Positions 1 through 8,776 of a stretch of DNA of 64,000 bases are shown piece after piece. Numbering within the stretch: the stretch's first letter is position 1; each line of letters opens with the position of its first letter. The notes below the pieces were generated by a model. That model searched no databases, was not told the origin of the DNA, and worked only from the letters and a program-made list of their open reading frames with translations. This DNA is from Onishia taeanensis. GTDB lineage: Bacteria; Pseudomonadota; Gammaproteobacteria; Pseudomonadales; Halomonadaceae. Where the stretch lies: the NCBI RefSeq assembly GCF_013349955.1, contig NZ_JABVXC010000001.1, forward strand, positions 62,001 to 126,000. Direction: 5' to 3'. Made by a program: the position numbers and the translations under genes.

Positions 1-1
1 C

Positions 2-238
2 CATAAAGGCTGGCACTTCTATAACCACTTCGAGACGTCCTCGCCCAATCGCCATCACCCCCTGTACCTGGAGACGCCCCTACTCGAGGTGCTACGGGGA
101 ACGACCACAATGGAAGAACAGCGCGACGAGATTCGCCACGCCGTTCGTGACGCGATCGACCTACTTCAGCGCAACAACGCCCTGAAGGCACTGACCGACG
201 AGGTCCGACACCAAGCAACGCTCTTGACCAATGCATGA
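2..238 (+). CDS. 3' end of an unidentified protein (partial)
   Basis: An open frame enters from the left edge and stops with TGA at 236-238, giving 78 C-terminal residues. The fragment is rich in His and aromatic residues near the edge (KGWHFYNHFE), then forms a charged helix (MEEQRDEIRHAVRDAIDLL). I do not recognise the family. The 252 bp that follow, up to the next gene, hold no convincing gene. The minus-strand frame there is a low-complexity shadow over the promoter region of the repair genes. Confidence 0.5.
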   Translation, partial: HKGWHFYNHFETSSPNRHHPLYLETPLLEVLRGTTTMEEQRDEIRHAVRDAIDLLQRNNALKALTDEVRHQATLLTNA

Positions 239-490
239 GCTTGAAGCCAATGACGGGTGGGCATAGCGACTTAGGCTGCGCGTCTCTCTTGGCGAAGACC
301 TGCCCCGCTCCCAACGCCAGCGCTTGAGATCCGAAAGGTGCTCGGCATGGCGACCTGGTCGCTGTCGGCCGCGTCGACCTCGGCCGGAGTAGGCTCTCCG
401 ACGTTTGCGGCATAGACGTCCGATTCCGGCGAGTCTCGTGACCCTGGCGCGTTACACTGGCGGTGAGACGTCGGAAACAGGAGCACCGAC

Positions 491-1915
491 ATGCTGGATT
501 CCGCCGAGTGCCGTCAGGCCCGCTTAGCGCGTGATGCCCGCTTCGACGGCCGCTTCGTGGTCGGGGTGACCACCACTGGCATCTACTGCCGGCCGATCTG
601 CCCCGCCAGGCTGCCGCAGGAAGCCAATGTGCGCTACTTCGACGGCCCCCTGACCGCTGCCGAGGCGGGCTTCAGGCCCTGCCTGCGCTGCCGGCCGGAC
701 AGCGCACCGGATTCCCCCGCCTGGCGCGGCACCCGCACCACCCTGGAACGCGCACTGCGACTGATCGACGACGGCGCCCTACGCGATGGCTCGCTGGGCG
801 ATCTATGCGAGCGCCTCGGCGTCGGCGAGCGTCACCTGCGGCGGCTTTTCCAAGACGCATTCGGTGTCTCGCCCAAGGCCTACGCCCAGTACCGCCAATG
901 CCTGTTCGCCAAGCAGCTGCTGCACCAGACCGCGCTGCCGATCACCGACATCGCCTACGCCAGCGGCTTTCGCAGCCTGAGACGCTTCAACGACGCTTTC
1001 GTGACCCGCATCGGCCTGGCGCCGCGGACGCTACGCCGCACGGCCAAGGGCAGCGACAAGGCCAGCCAGTGCAACGAAGCACTGACGCTGTGGCTGGCCT
1101 ACCGCCCGCCCTATGCCTGGTCGGCGATGCGCGACTTCCATGCCAGCCGCGCCATTCCCGGCCTGGAGTGGGTGGGCGACGACCACTATGGCCGGCATAT
1201 TCGCTGGGGCGATGAGAAAGCCATCGCCAAGGGCTCCTTCACCGCCGAGCACGTCCCGCAGCGTCACGCCTTCCGGGTCCGGCTCGAGCTCGACGACCTG
1301 CGCGCGCTGTCACCGGTAGTGAGGCATATTCGCCGGGTGTTGGACCTGGACGCCGACACCGGAACCATCGAGGCCCACCTGGCCAACGCCTTTCCTGATC
1401 TCGCGCTTATCGAGGGACTCAGGCTGCCCGGCCTCTGGTCACCCTTCGAGGCCGGAGTACGCGCCATCCTCGGCCAGCAGGTCTCGACCGATGCCGCCCG
1501 GGGCCTGGTCACCCGGCTAGTAGAGGCCCTAGGCGAGCCGGCCGGCGAACTAGGCCGACATTTCCCGACGCCTAATGCCGTCGCCGCTAGCGAACTTAAC
1601 GAACTGCGCATGCCCGGCGCCCGCAAGGCGACCCTCAAACGCCTCGCCAGCCGGTTCGCCGACGGCAAGGCCGACGAGGACCCGTTGGCCTGGACATCGC
1701 TCAAGGGCATCGGGCCCTGGACGGCCCATTATGCGGCGCTGCGCGGCACCAGCGCCCCCGATATCTGGCTGGACGGCGACACCGGCGTGCGCCGCGCCCT
1801 GCCCCGCCTGGCGGGCGCCGACCCAGCCCGAGGGGCACCTTGGCGCAGCTACCTGACCCTGCAGCTATGGTCATACGACCCCGAAGCAACGAGGATTCAA
1901 GACAATGCACGATGA
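491..1915 (+). CDS. alkA: Ada-AlkA fusion: DNA-3-methyladenine glycosylase II with Ada zinc/AraC N-terminus
   Basis: A 474-residue multidomain alkylation-repair protein. Residues 1-80 form the Ada metal-binding domain; Cys33, Cys37, Cys64 and Cys67 have the C-x3-C...C-x2-C spacing of the Ada zinc site, where one Cys accepts methyl groups from DNA phosphotriesters. Residues 85-185 are an AraC-type helix-turn-helix. Residues 195-310 resemble the AlkA N-domain, and about 315-460 are the HhH-GPD glycosylase core with the hairpin LKGIGPWTA (403-411) and the catalytic aspartate at Asp430. The protein therefore probably combines methyl-sensing transcriptional activation with excision of alkylated bases. 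Its 3' end overlaps the next gene by 11 bp, so the two are co-translated; the pair would be an adaptive-response operon activated by its own first product (inference). Confidence 0.93.
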   Translation: MLDSAECRQARLARDARFDGRFVVGVTTTGIYCRPICPARLPQEANVRYFDGPLTAAEAGFRPCLRCRPDSAPDSPAWRGTRTTLERALRLIDDGALRDGSLGDLCERLGVGERHLRRLFQDAFGVSPKAYAQYRQCLFAKQLLHQTALPITDIAYASGFRSLRRFNDAFVTRIGLAPRTLRRTAKGSDKASQCNEALTLWLAYRPPYAWSAMRDFHASRAIPGLEWVGDDHYGRHIRWGDEKAIAKGSFTAEHVPQRHAFRVRLELDDLRALSPVVRHIRRVLDLDADTGTIEAHLANAFPDLALIEGLRLPGLWSPFEAGVRAILGQQVSTDAARGLVTRLVEALGEPAGELGRHFPTPNAVAASELNELRMPGARKATLKRLASRFADGKADEDPLAWTSLKGIGPWTAHYAALRGTSAPDIWLDGDTGVRRALPRLAGADPARGAPWRSYLTLQLWSYDPEATRIQDNAR

Positions 1916-2396
1916 CGCCCTGGACTATTTCCGCCCACCGCAGGCCGAGACACTCGGCTTGATTCGCCTGAGCGCCTCCGACGCCGGGCTGACCGAGATC
2001 GCCTTCGTCATGGAAGAGGACGAACCGGCCCGGCCCAACGCCCACACCCAGCAGGCCTGCGCCCAGCTCGCCGAATACTTCGCGGGCCGCCGCCGGACCT
2101 TCGCGCTGCCGCTGGCACCGAAAGGCACCGACTTCCAGCGCCGGGTCTGGCAGGCGCTGGCCGACATTCCCTACGGCGAGACGCGCTGCTACGCCGAAAT
2201 CGCCGAGCAGCTTGGTTGCAAGGGCGGGCAGCGTGCAGTGGGCGCGGCCAACGGTCGAAACCCGCTGGCCATCGTGGTGCCCTGCCACCGGGTGATCGGC
2301 AGCGACGGGCACCTCACCGGCTACGCCGGCGGCATCGGCCGCAAGCATTGGCTATTGGCGCATGAGGGCGGCGAAGCTGACTTCGCTCTTAACTGA
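1905..2396 (+). CDS. ogt: Methylated-DNA-[protein]-cysteine S-methyltransferase
   Basis: A 163-residue O6-alkylguanine repair protein that irreversibly transfers the alkyl group from DNA to its own cysteine. The signature PCHRV (acceptor Cys within [13 protein letters not shown]) is present, preceded by the DNA-binding region [20 protein letters not shown]. The length fits Ogt rather than full Ada. The ATG at 1905 lies inside the end of the ada-alkA gene with a GAGG ribosome site about 10 bases upstream, so translation is coupled. The separate Ada functions (phosphotriester sensor, glycosylase, O6 transferase) are therefore split over two overlapping genes. Confidence 0.93.
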   Translation: MHDDALDYFRPPQAETLGLIRLSASDAGLTEIAFVMEEDEPARPNAHTQQACAQLAEYFAGRRRTFALPLAPKGTDFQRRVWQALADIPYGETRCYAEIAEQLGCKGGQRAVGAANGRNPLAIVVPCHRVIGSDGHLTGYAGGIGRKHWLLAHEGGEADFALN

Positions 2397-2466
2397 GCCA
2401 AGCAACCGGACCATATAAAGATAAAGGCGGAGTAAGTGCCTACAAGGTACTGTCAGTGGGCCGCTA

Positions 2467-2880
2467 TCAGCCTATTTCCCAAGGGTTGATCGTCTCAAGG
2501 CTCAACGTCTCGAAATCTTTAATGTTGCGGGTCGCTAACATCGCGCCATGCTGAATGCAGATAGCCGCAATTTGTGCATCGGCCATGTGAACCTGCCTTC
2601 CTACACTCTCGACCTGCTCGGCGAAGTTAACAGCCGCCCCGCCATCGAAGGGAAGGATGCGCCCAGAAAAATCTTCCTCAAACATGGCCGCCGCCATAGC
2701 GGCGAAATCACGTTTACGCCTGCCGTTGGGCAGGCGCTCGATGCCGTAGAGAATTTCAGCGACGGTAATAGAGGAAATTGTCACGGAAATGGCATCTTGC
2801 CTATCCAGCCAGTCGACGACTCGGGCATCGGGATCAGGCCGCATCAGCTCGGATATCACATTGGTATCAAGAACAATCAT
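2467..2880 (-). CDS. vapC: PIN-domain RNase toxin (VapC/FitB type)
   Basis: A 137-residue PIN-domain protein, predicted metal-dependent RNase toxin. The acidic residues of the active site are visible: Asp5 in MIVLDTNVISE, Glu42 in VAEILYGIE, Asp101 in MADAQIAAI and Asp122 in TRNIKDF. The FitB-like wording (IERLPNGRRKRDF) fits the FitB branch. The start codon overlaps the stop of the antitoxin gene by 4 bp (ATGA), the usual antitoxin-first coupling. The pair lies just outside the left end of the integrated element. Confidence 0.92.
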   Translation of the reverse strand: MIVLDTNVISELMRPDPDARVVDWLDRQDAISVTISSITVAEILYGIERLPNGRRKRDFAAMAAAMFEEDFSGRILPFDGGAAVNFAEQVESVGRQVHMADAQIAAICIQHGAMLATRNIKDFETLSLETINPWEIG

Positions 2881-3119
2881 GCACCAAAGCCCGTATCACG
2901 AGGCTTATCAGCCCTGGGCGATACCTCCAGTTCGATACCCCCCGCCTCTGCGAATCGCTCACGTATGCGACTCCCTAGCCCCTTAGCTTGAGGCTGGTTC
3001 AAGGCAGTACGCAGAATGATGCGAACCTCCTCCTCCATGGAATGGCCATGCTTAGCCGCCTGCATGCGAAGCTGGGCCTTCAACTGGTCGTCCAAGTTGC
3101 GGATCGTGATCGAAGCCAT
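2877..3119 (-). CDS. vapB: FitA-like ribbon-helix-helix antitoxin
   Basis: An 80-residue antitoxin with the FitA N-terminus MASITIRNLDDQLK, a ribbon-helix-helix DNA-binding fold, and a C-terminal tail that would wrap the toxin. I chose the ATG at 3119 over an upstream in-frame ATG at 3161. It is preceded at 7 bases by GAGGAG and gives exactly the family's conserved N-terminus. Such antitoxins bind a palindrome in their own promoter; one is present at 3141-3154. Confidence 0.88.
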   Translation of the reverse strand: MASITIRNLDDQLKAQLRMQAAKHGHSMEEEVRIILRTALNQPQAKGLGSRIRERFAEAGGIELEVSPRADKPRDTGFGA

Positions 3120-3140
3120 GCCAGACTCCTCGAATGATTG

Positions 3141-3154
3141 CATTGATATCAATG
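3141..3154. promoter_or_regulatory. Palindromic operator of the toxin-antitoxin operon
   Basis: CATTGATATCAATG is a perfect 14-bp palindrome, 21-34 bases upstream of the antitoxin start. Ribbon-helix-helix antitoxins of the FitA family autoregulate at such sites, so it is the probable operator. Binding is inferred. Confidence 0.6.
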
Positions 3155-3293
3155 ATAGCACTAGGCAAACGAGGTCGGCTGTGCAGGGTGGTAGGTTTCT
3201 TACTGGCCCTTCATAGAAGCCTCGAGGACATGGAGACTGCCTACATAAGGCCGACCAAGACAGTTACATGAGACGATTAAGAAGGGGATTGAG

Positions 3294-3340
3294 TGGTGGG
3301 AACAGTCAGATTCGGACCTACGACCAAGGGGTTATGAGTT
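3294..3340 (-). repeat. Left attachment site: displaced, decayed 3' half of tRNA-Ile2
   Basis: These 47 bp align without gaps to 27585-27631 (38 of 47 identical, my count), including the encoded CCA end and the anticodon region. The orientation matches a tRNA on the minus strand. The longest identical run is ACCTACGACCAAGGG. This is what is expected when an element integrates into the 3' half of a tRNA, rebuilds the gene with its own copy, and pushes the old 3' end to its far side, where it drifts. The rest of the gap 3162-3635 holds only the repeats at 3461-3478 and two copies of AGCGAAAGGT (3392-3401, 3426-3435); I see no gene there. Confidence 0.82.
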
Positions 3341-3460
3341 CGCTTTTAAAACAATAAGTTACTGACACGAAAGCAAAAGTAACCGTAATCGAGCGAAAGG
3401 TACAGTTCTTTGTAATCAGTAGCTTAGCGAAAGGTGAGGATAGCATACGAAGCGGGTGTG

Positions 3461-3478
3461 TGTACCGCTCGTGTACCG
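3461..3478 (+). repeat. Paired TGTACCG repeats, probable integrase arm-type sites (left)
   Basis: TGTACCG occurs at 3461-3467 and 3472-3478, 11 bp apart, 122 bp inside the left core repeat. The same paired arrangement in the same orientation and spacing is found at the other end (27519-27536). Tyrosine integrases of this type bind short direct repeats in the arms flanking the core. Confidence 0.5.
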
Positions 3479-3635
3479 TTTGTGGCACCCTCTCTCAAGC
3501 GGCATGCCTATGAGGGGCATAAGACAGTTTACAACCAAAAGCGATCGTGAAGATGGTTCTGATATAACGGCGGCGTAACGTTCCGATTTGGAGCGCTAAC
3601 GGGAACTGGCCCATTGACGCGTTGGTGATAAAGTC

Positions 3636-4595
3636 TCATCCCGCTCCACAAACTAGGCAGAGGCCTTTTTCATTATCCACCAATTTACTATCACAGTTTT
3701 CTTCGATACACCGCTCTCCGGAAATCGTTCCAGAGTATGAGCAAACGCAGCAAAAGAAGGCGTTTTCATTAATTCTCTGGTAAGGTTTGAAATACTCATT
3801 GTGGTATCCAGGCTCGAAGTAATCGAGATCCGTCAGCACCTCGTAGCAACTAGGACAATTGTATGATTTCCGCCTCTTTTGGAATCCAAAATACCTATCC
3901 ACTTTTGAGGGCTGCAACTTCCCTACTATAACCCCAAGCTCTGTATGCACTTGAAGTAACACATATGGCTTATGACCCTCATGTTGCCTTATGTAGCGCA
4001 TAGAGTTTGTCGGTGTTTTGTCAAGATATTCAAACCTAGACCTGAGCCAATTCTTTTCACCGCAAAAGTACTCATGAGCATACAGAATTGTTGCGAGGAC
4101 ACTTTCTGGATTGAGAGATACTTTTTTGTCTACCGTATGCATTATCTTGTTTCGCGAGGCCCTCATTTCTTCATACCTAGTGCGAAACTGATCAGAAAAA
4201 CGCTCGTTAAAAACAGTATCATGGAGTTTGACTAAGTCTTGCGCATCAATCGACCTAAAAAAGGAAAATGACATATCTTCTTTATCACATTTTTTTGGCC
4301 ACACCGAGGGATTGCCAGCTAGCAATAAGTAAGGAGAAACAGAAGCAATCCTTCCTTTTATAAAAAATTCCACACCCTGCTGAACCATTGTGAATGAGGT
4401 TGTTAAAACTTGCTTCGCCGCTTTCCAATACTGTTCATAATCAGAATCATCAAATTCCTCATCAAGAGCCTCGTAAGCGAAATCTCCAATTTCATCAAAC
4501 TCCACGAGAAGCCCTGCAACTTGATCCCAAGCAGAGTGGAGCAAGTCTGTCGCTGAGTCGAAAAAGTCTGAGCTTGTGGGGATATCAACTATCAC
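3636..4595 (-). CDS. HEPN-domain protein with C-terminal zinc-ribbon cysteines
   Basis: A 319-residue protein, third gene of an AT-rich minus-strand operon. The helical N-terminal half carries SRNKIMH (Arg148, Asn149, His153), the R-x4-6-H signature of HEPN ribonucleases common in toxins and defence systems. The C-terminal third is rich in paired cysteines: Cys247/250, Cys282/283/285, Cys296/301 and Cys313/316, consistent with one or two zinc ribbons that could bind nucleic acid. Its start lies 94 bp after the stop of the SIR2-like gene. A role as RNase effector or regulator of the upstream helicase and SIR2-like protein is inferred from context. A non-defence HEPN role is possible. Confidence 0.65.
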   Translation of the reverse strand: MIVDIPTSSDFFDSATDLLHSAWDQVAGLLVEFDEIGDFAYEALDEEFDDSDYEQYWKAAKQVLTTSFTMVQQGVEFFIKGRIASVSPYLLLAGNPSVWPKKCDKEDMSFSFFRSIDAQDLVKLHDTVFNERFSDQFRTRYEEMRASRNKIMHTVDKKVSLNPESVLATILYAHEYFCGEKNWLRSRFEYLDKTPTNSMRYIRQHEGHKPYVLLQVHTELGVIVGKLQPSKVDRYFGFQKRRKSYNCPSCYEVLTDLDYFEPGYHNEYFKPYQRINENAFFCCVCSYSGTISGERCIEENCDSKLVDNEKGLCLVCGAG

Positions 4596-4689
4596 ATGCC
4601 TTTCCTAAAATCAATAATGCTTGAAGAATATGCGCCTTTGGAATATAGGCGAAACGGTAATATAACGGGCGTCGCCGTGCCTATAATGG

Positions 4690-5667
4690 TTATGCCCAAA
4701 CGGGCGTCGATTCAGCCCGGTAAAACTCAACATGTTTACCCAACTTCTCCATGTATGCTTTAGCGTTGGTTTTAGCTCTGGTATTAGCGTCAGAGTGCTC
4801 GTCACCATGAATACTGACAAAAACTTTACTCACACGACTTGATCTCACTTGGTCGAAAATATGCTTATCATTTTCATCCATAGAGTGACCATGTATGAAC
4901 AATGTGCCACTTAGACTCCCCAGCTTCCGATAGCAGAAGTTCAAATATGGATTGTGAGTTATTTTATACTGCTTTTTATGATAAGTTGGCTCAGATACGA
5001 ACAATGGGAATTTTCCAGCCCTTAAGTTTTTCCTCACTTGCTCAATAATTGTATCACCATCGTCAGTGCATGCATGTTTCTTAATTACTTCACCTGTATC
5101 GTATATGTGAAGTCCACCGTGCAGAAAGTGAACTTCTTGGTCAGTTCCGTAACCTTTCCATTGCCGCGGCTTTCTAAAACCATCGTCGGTAGTATAGTTG
5201 ACAGGTGCAAGGCCGCTTTTATTTCTAGCCCAGTAAAAAAGTAGGTCATAATTTATAGAAAAAATTTGTTTGAACTGTGAGAGAAAAGTCCTGACGGCGA
5301 TGTATTGATCATCAGTAATTTCACGCGGCAGGTCAGGGTGCGTACGAGAAATGGCATTGATCAAGGCATCCTTTAGTATTCGCCGATCTGAGACAATACG
5401 GCCGATCAGTACATTGTCCGGATCGTAATATCTCAAAATTGTCTCCGTAGAGGTGAGTTGACGCGAAACCACTTCGAAATCGTAAGTTCCAAGGGCACCA
5501 AAAAGAGGACGAATAACATCTTCTCTATCGCCAAAGTCAGCCGCATCGAGTAGATTCTGATAGTTGAATATGTCTGGATCCCAAGCCTGAGAAAAACCAT
5601 TTGCAAGCAAAATAGAAGGTTTCTCTCCTTCATCTATCGACTCAATCGCCTCACGGAATGTCAGCAC
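4690..5667 (-). CDS. DUF4917 / SIR2-like predicted NAD-binding protein
   Basis: A 325-residue protein resembling DUF4917. The N-terminal ILLANGFSQAWD looks like the glycine/Asn NAD loop of SIR2-type folds. INYDLLFYW (Asn139-Asp141) and FLHGGLHIY (His183) match the N-x-D and L-H-G catalytic motifs of SIR2-like NADases used in several antiphage systems. IHGHSMDEND (258-267) is the usual C-terminal SIR2-like segment. It lies 52 bp downstream of the helicase gene and 94 bp upstream of the HEPN gene in one transcription direction. NAD depletion as the effector activity is inference; the motifs are seen directly. Confidence 0.7.
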   Translation of the reverse strand: MLTFREAIESIDEGEKPSILLANGFSQAWDPDIFNYQNLLDAADFGDREDVIRPLFGALGTYDFEVVSRQLTSTETILRYYDPDNVLIGRIVSDRRILKDALINAISRTHPDLPREITDDQYIAVRTFLSQFKQIFSINYDLLFYWARNKSGLAPVNYTTDDGFRKPRQWKGYGTDQEVHFLHGGLHIYDTGEVIKKHACTDDGDTIIEQVRKNLRAGKFPLFVSEPTYHKKQYKITHNPYLNFCYRKLGSLSGTLFIHGHSMDENDKHIFDQVRSSRVSKVFVSIHGDEHSDANTRAKTNAKAYMEKLGKHVEFYRAESTPVWA

Positions 5668-5719
5668 TACTTTCTCCTAGTTTTTTTAGCAAACAACCTT
5701 TTGCACTTAGTCAATTTAC

Positions 5720-8644
5720 TCAAGAACCCATAACATAAAAATGTTCATGTCTTTCCCTGATGAGATAATCATCAACTGATCCCAATACATTACCAAGCTT
5801 TTCTGTAATCGAGCCAGCAGATATGCCTGGTTGCACTGCAACTACCTTAAAGGTAATTGTCGCTGGTGGAACTTCGCAAACAAGACTTCTAAACAACCCA
5901 ATATCACCTTTCAAGAAAGTACTTGCACCTTTCTTATCCGTAAACCTCCGGTTAATTCGCTCAAACAACTTAGATGGTCTCGTATAAATTGTACACTTCA
6001 CTGATTGCCCGCAGACTTCATATACGTCGTCTACTCGATCACCAGGATTTTCACCTTTAGTGCTTTTGCAGTGATAGAATTCTATTAATACGCCTTTGCT
6101 ATTCTGGGTTATTGTAATGAAATCTGCAACCTCTCCTGTTCCATGATCAAAGTATACGACATCATAATTACCATTAGAGAGGTGTTTGGATAAATAGGAT
6201 TGAATAGAAATCCCTTTTTCAGAATCTTGATTGCACTCATTCGTTACATCGACATTATTGCCTGCCCAATCAACGGGTATAATGTTCTCCCTGCGAAAAT
6301 TAAACCCACCCTCATGTGCGGGCATAAAGCTTAACCCATGAAAAGAGGATAACCCCCCAGTATAAAAAACTAGAGGATACTCATTAAGAAAGGCTTCAAG
6401 GGTTGACTTATCACTACCTTTCTTAACAAAAAGTACTTTCTCACCTTCTGCTACAAACAAATCACCTCCATCTATAACGTACTTGTATACAAAAACCTCC
6501 TCATCTATAAGGACCTTAAATTCTAAACCAGTAGCCGATATTGATTCATGATCTATTACAATATCACAGTCTAAGAGATGACCTGTTCGCCAACCATTGC
6601 CCCCCAGATACTCCACCGTATAGATGCCTTTATAGATCTCTCTGTCCCAATCCGCAAACATCACATCTTCAGGTATGGCTTCTAGCTTCTCGCCAACAGA
6701 AAGCAGATCTAACCCACACTTAGTGTTTTCATTAGCATCGCTTGTTAACTTTTTGGCGATTGATTTGCACCAAGCGATCAATTCAGGGATTTGGGACGAC
6801 TTATTGCTCCAAATCTTTGAAGCACTACTAATACCTATTGTGACTTCCTTACCATCATCCTCAGCACTTCCAAAGCAATGTCCCCTATGATACAAGCGAG
6901 CATCAGAGGGTTGAATTGCCTTATCAGCTCCAGACCCAGAGATAATACGATATGATTCGCTGGTGCTAGACTTCGATCTATTTCGCATACCGACATTATA
7001 GAACTCATGGTTCTTTAATCCGTTGAGCGCTTTATTAATTTGATCAAGCGGGAGGATACTACCACCTCCTGAGGCAACACCCTCCATTATAAGGTCGTAA
7101 AAACCAGGTGTTCTTCGAGTAAAACAGAGAAAGACTAACTTAGCCTCTTCATCGTGATAAATAACAAAAGCATCATGCTCAACATTATTGAACCGATCAT
7201 CTTTACTAAAACCAGACCTTTTAATTTCACGCGTTATATATATCGCAGTATTTAACGTCTCACTTATCCTTTCATGGATAACTTCAATATCTTTCGGCCA
7301 ATCAATTTGACCCACTAAATCCACATCTCCAGGAACGCTGTAAACCTTGATGTGGTGATAAAATTCCAGGGAGTATAAAGAAAGATCGTCGTATTCATCC
7401 CCTTCGAATCTTTCATTTTTATCAAAGGATTCGAGAGCTTCTCTTACAGCTGTTTCTCTCTCAACTCTTGCAGAACTTAGGTTGGCAATCATTTCCTGCC
7501 AAACAGCACCTGATCTATAAAGCCTCTCTGACTCAATTTTAATTTCCGAAGGAACCGCAATAAATTTAGCTGGACCTAGGTGCTGACCAGAGGTTCTTGC
7601 GAACCTACCAACGAACTGCAAAGTTACCGCGAGTGATTTATGAGGACTATGGACTGCTGCAATCTTTAAATTTGGTAAATCAAATCCTTCACCCAGCATA
7701 TCAACACATATAATCCCGTCGACGTCTCCGTGCTTTAACTTTTCAATTACTGACTTTACATATCTAAGAGAGTGGTCACCTTTAACAAGCTTAAGATTTA
7801 ATTCAGTAGTCTCTTTATAAATTTTAGAGAGCTCTGAAGCTCTCTTCTTACTGTCAGTTCTAACCATTATACGGTGGTTGAAGCCATCTATTTTATCTTT
7901 TTTATATTGAGACTCAGCCTGCTTAGCGATTGCTACGTCTGCGATTTGATTTTCCTCACTGAGCTCAACTGGTATATATGATATCTCACCAAAAATACCA
8001 TCATGGTAGGCCTTGGACAAGGAATACGAGTAAATTAACCGCCCCTTGATTTCTTTGTTATCACGCCTAAAAGGCGTTGCAGTGAAAAGTACTTTCTTTG
8101 CATCGGGAAAAGCATCAATAATACTTTTCCAAGTTTTGGCAGGGCTATGATGTGCTTCATCAACCAGCACTAAATCAAACAAGTCTTCTGGTGGCTTTGG
8201 GATGTTATCAAAAGATGGGCTAATACTTGGGAGTGTTCCAACAACGACATCAAAGTCTCTCATCAACTCCCATTCTTCATCAGCGCCTAGCCTTTCCCTA
8301 GTGCTAAACACTTTAGGTGAAGGAACATCATCTTGAAGAGCTTCAATTTTTTTTAGCACCGTTAAAGTTTCAAACTGCTCAGCTATTTGCTCCCGAACTA
8401 GCCTACTAGGGGTTATTATAAGGATCCTTTTGGCTCTTAAGAGATAAGCAGCGGCCATAAGAACCGCTGTCTTTCCAGACCCCGTAGGCATTGTTACGAT
8501 CCCAGGATCTAGTCTATTGGTAAAATGAGCGCCTATTGCATGCAACGCTCCTAGCTGGGCATTCCTATAACCAGGCTGAGCATCACCTACTGCTATTGGC
8601 CATAAAAGATTTTTATAATTTTTAGAGAAATACCCTTCACTCAT
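5720..8644 (-). CDS. SF2 DEAH-box helicase with long C-terminal extension
   Basis: A 974-residue protein, first gene of the AT-rich operon. The helicase core occupies about residues 25-390: Walker A TMPTGSGKT (51-59), DEAH (162-165), FTATPFR (187-193), then DMLGEGFDLP and QFVGRFART for motifs V and VI. This is the type III restriction/UvrB-like SF2 layout. Residues 400-800 are unassigned. The C-terminal 160 residues contain GEVADF (Asp841), then LIEFYHCK (Glu855, Lys860). These are spaced somewhat like a PD-(D/E)xK nuclease but do not fit it exactly. Probable role: nucleic-acid sensor or translocase of the three-gene module. The GC content is far below that of the chromosome, which indicates transfer. 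Confidence 0.8.
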   Translation of the reverse strand: MSEGYFSKNYKNLLWPIAVGDAQPGYRNAQLGALHAIGAHFTNRLDPGIVTMPTGSGKTAVLMAAAYLLRAKRILIITPSRLVREQIAEQFETLTVLKKIEALQDDVPSPKVFSTRERLGADEEWELMRDFDVVVGTLPSISPSFDNIPKPPEDLFDLVLVDEAHHSPAKTWKSIIDAFPDAKKVLFTATPFRRDNKEIKGRLIYSYSLSKAYHDGIFGEISYIPVELSEENQIADVAIAKQAESQYKKDKIDGFNHRIMVRTDSKKRASELSKIYKETTELNLKLVKGDHSLRYVKSVIEKLKHGDVDGIICVDMLGEGFDLPNLKIAAVHSPHKSLAVTLQFVGRFARTSGQHLGPAKFIAVPSEIKIESERLYRSGAVWQEMIANLSSARVERETAVREALESFDKNERFEGDEYDDLSLYSLEFYHHIKVYSVPGDVDLVGQIDWPKDIEVIHERISETLNTAIYITREIKRSGFSKDDRFNNVEHDAFVIYHDEEAKLVFLCFTRRTPGFYDLIMEGVASGGGSILPLDQINKALNGLKNHEFYNVGMRNRSKSSTSESYRIISGSGADKAIQPSDARLYHRGHCFGSAEDDGKEVTIGISSASKIWSNKSSQIPELIAWCKSIAKKLTSDANENTKCGLDLLSVGEKLEAIPEDVMFADWDREIYKGIYTVEYLGGNGWRTGHLLDCDIVIDHESISATGLEFKVLIDEEVFVYKYVIDGGDLFVAEGEKVLFVKKGSDKSTLEAFLNEYPLVFYTGGLSSFHGLSFMPAHEGGFNFRRENIIPVDWAGNNVDVTNECNQDSEKGISIQSYLSKHLSNGNYDVVYFDHGTGEVADFITITQNSKGVLIEFYHCKSTKGENPGDRVDDVYEVCGQSVKCTIYTRPSKLFERINRRFTDKKGASTFLKGDIGLFRSLVCEVPPATITFKVVAVQPGISAGSITEKLGNVLGSVDDYLIRERHEHFYVMGS

Positions 8645-8776
8645 TTTCTAGCCCCCTATAGAAAGAAAATTAATGTGAACAGCGCCCTCTTCCTTGAAAC
8701 AGAATTGAAGCTAGAACACAACTTTCAGCTCGTCCACGCTAGTTCTAATGCAATTAAAAGTAGCTGCTCAACGTCC

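Noticed and set aside
271..492. Minus-strand frame of 73 codons upstream of the ada-alkA gene
   Set aside because: No ribosome site, low-complexity composition, and it covers the promoter region of a well-supported gene.
4690..5667. Classical protein deacetylase sirtuin
   Set aside because: No zinc-binding cysteine quartet; the motifs fit SIR2-like/DUF4917 proteins instead.
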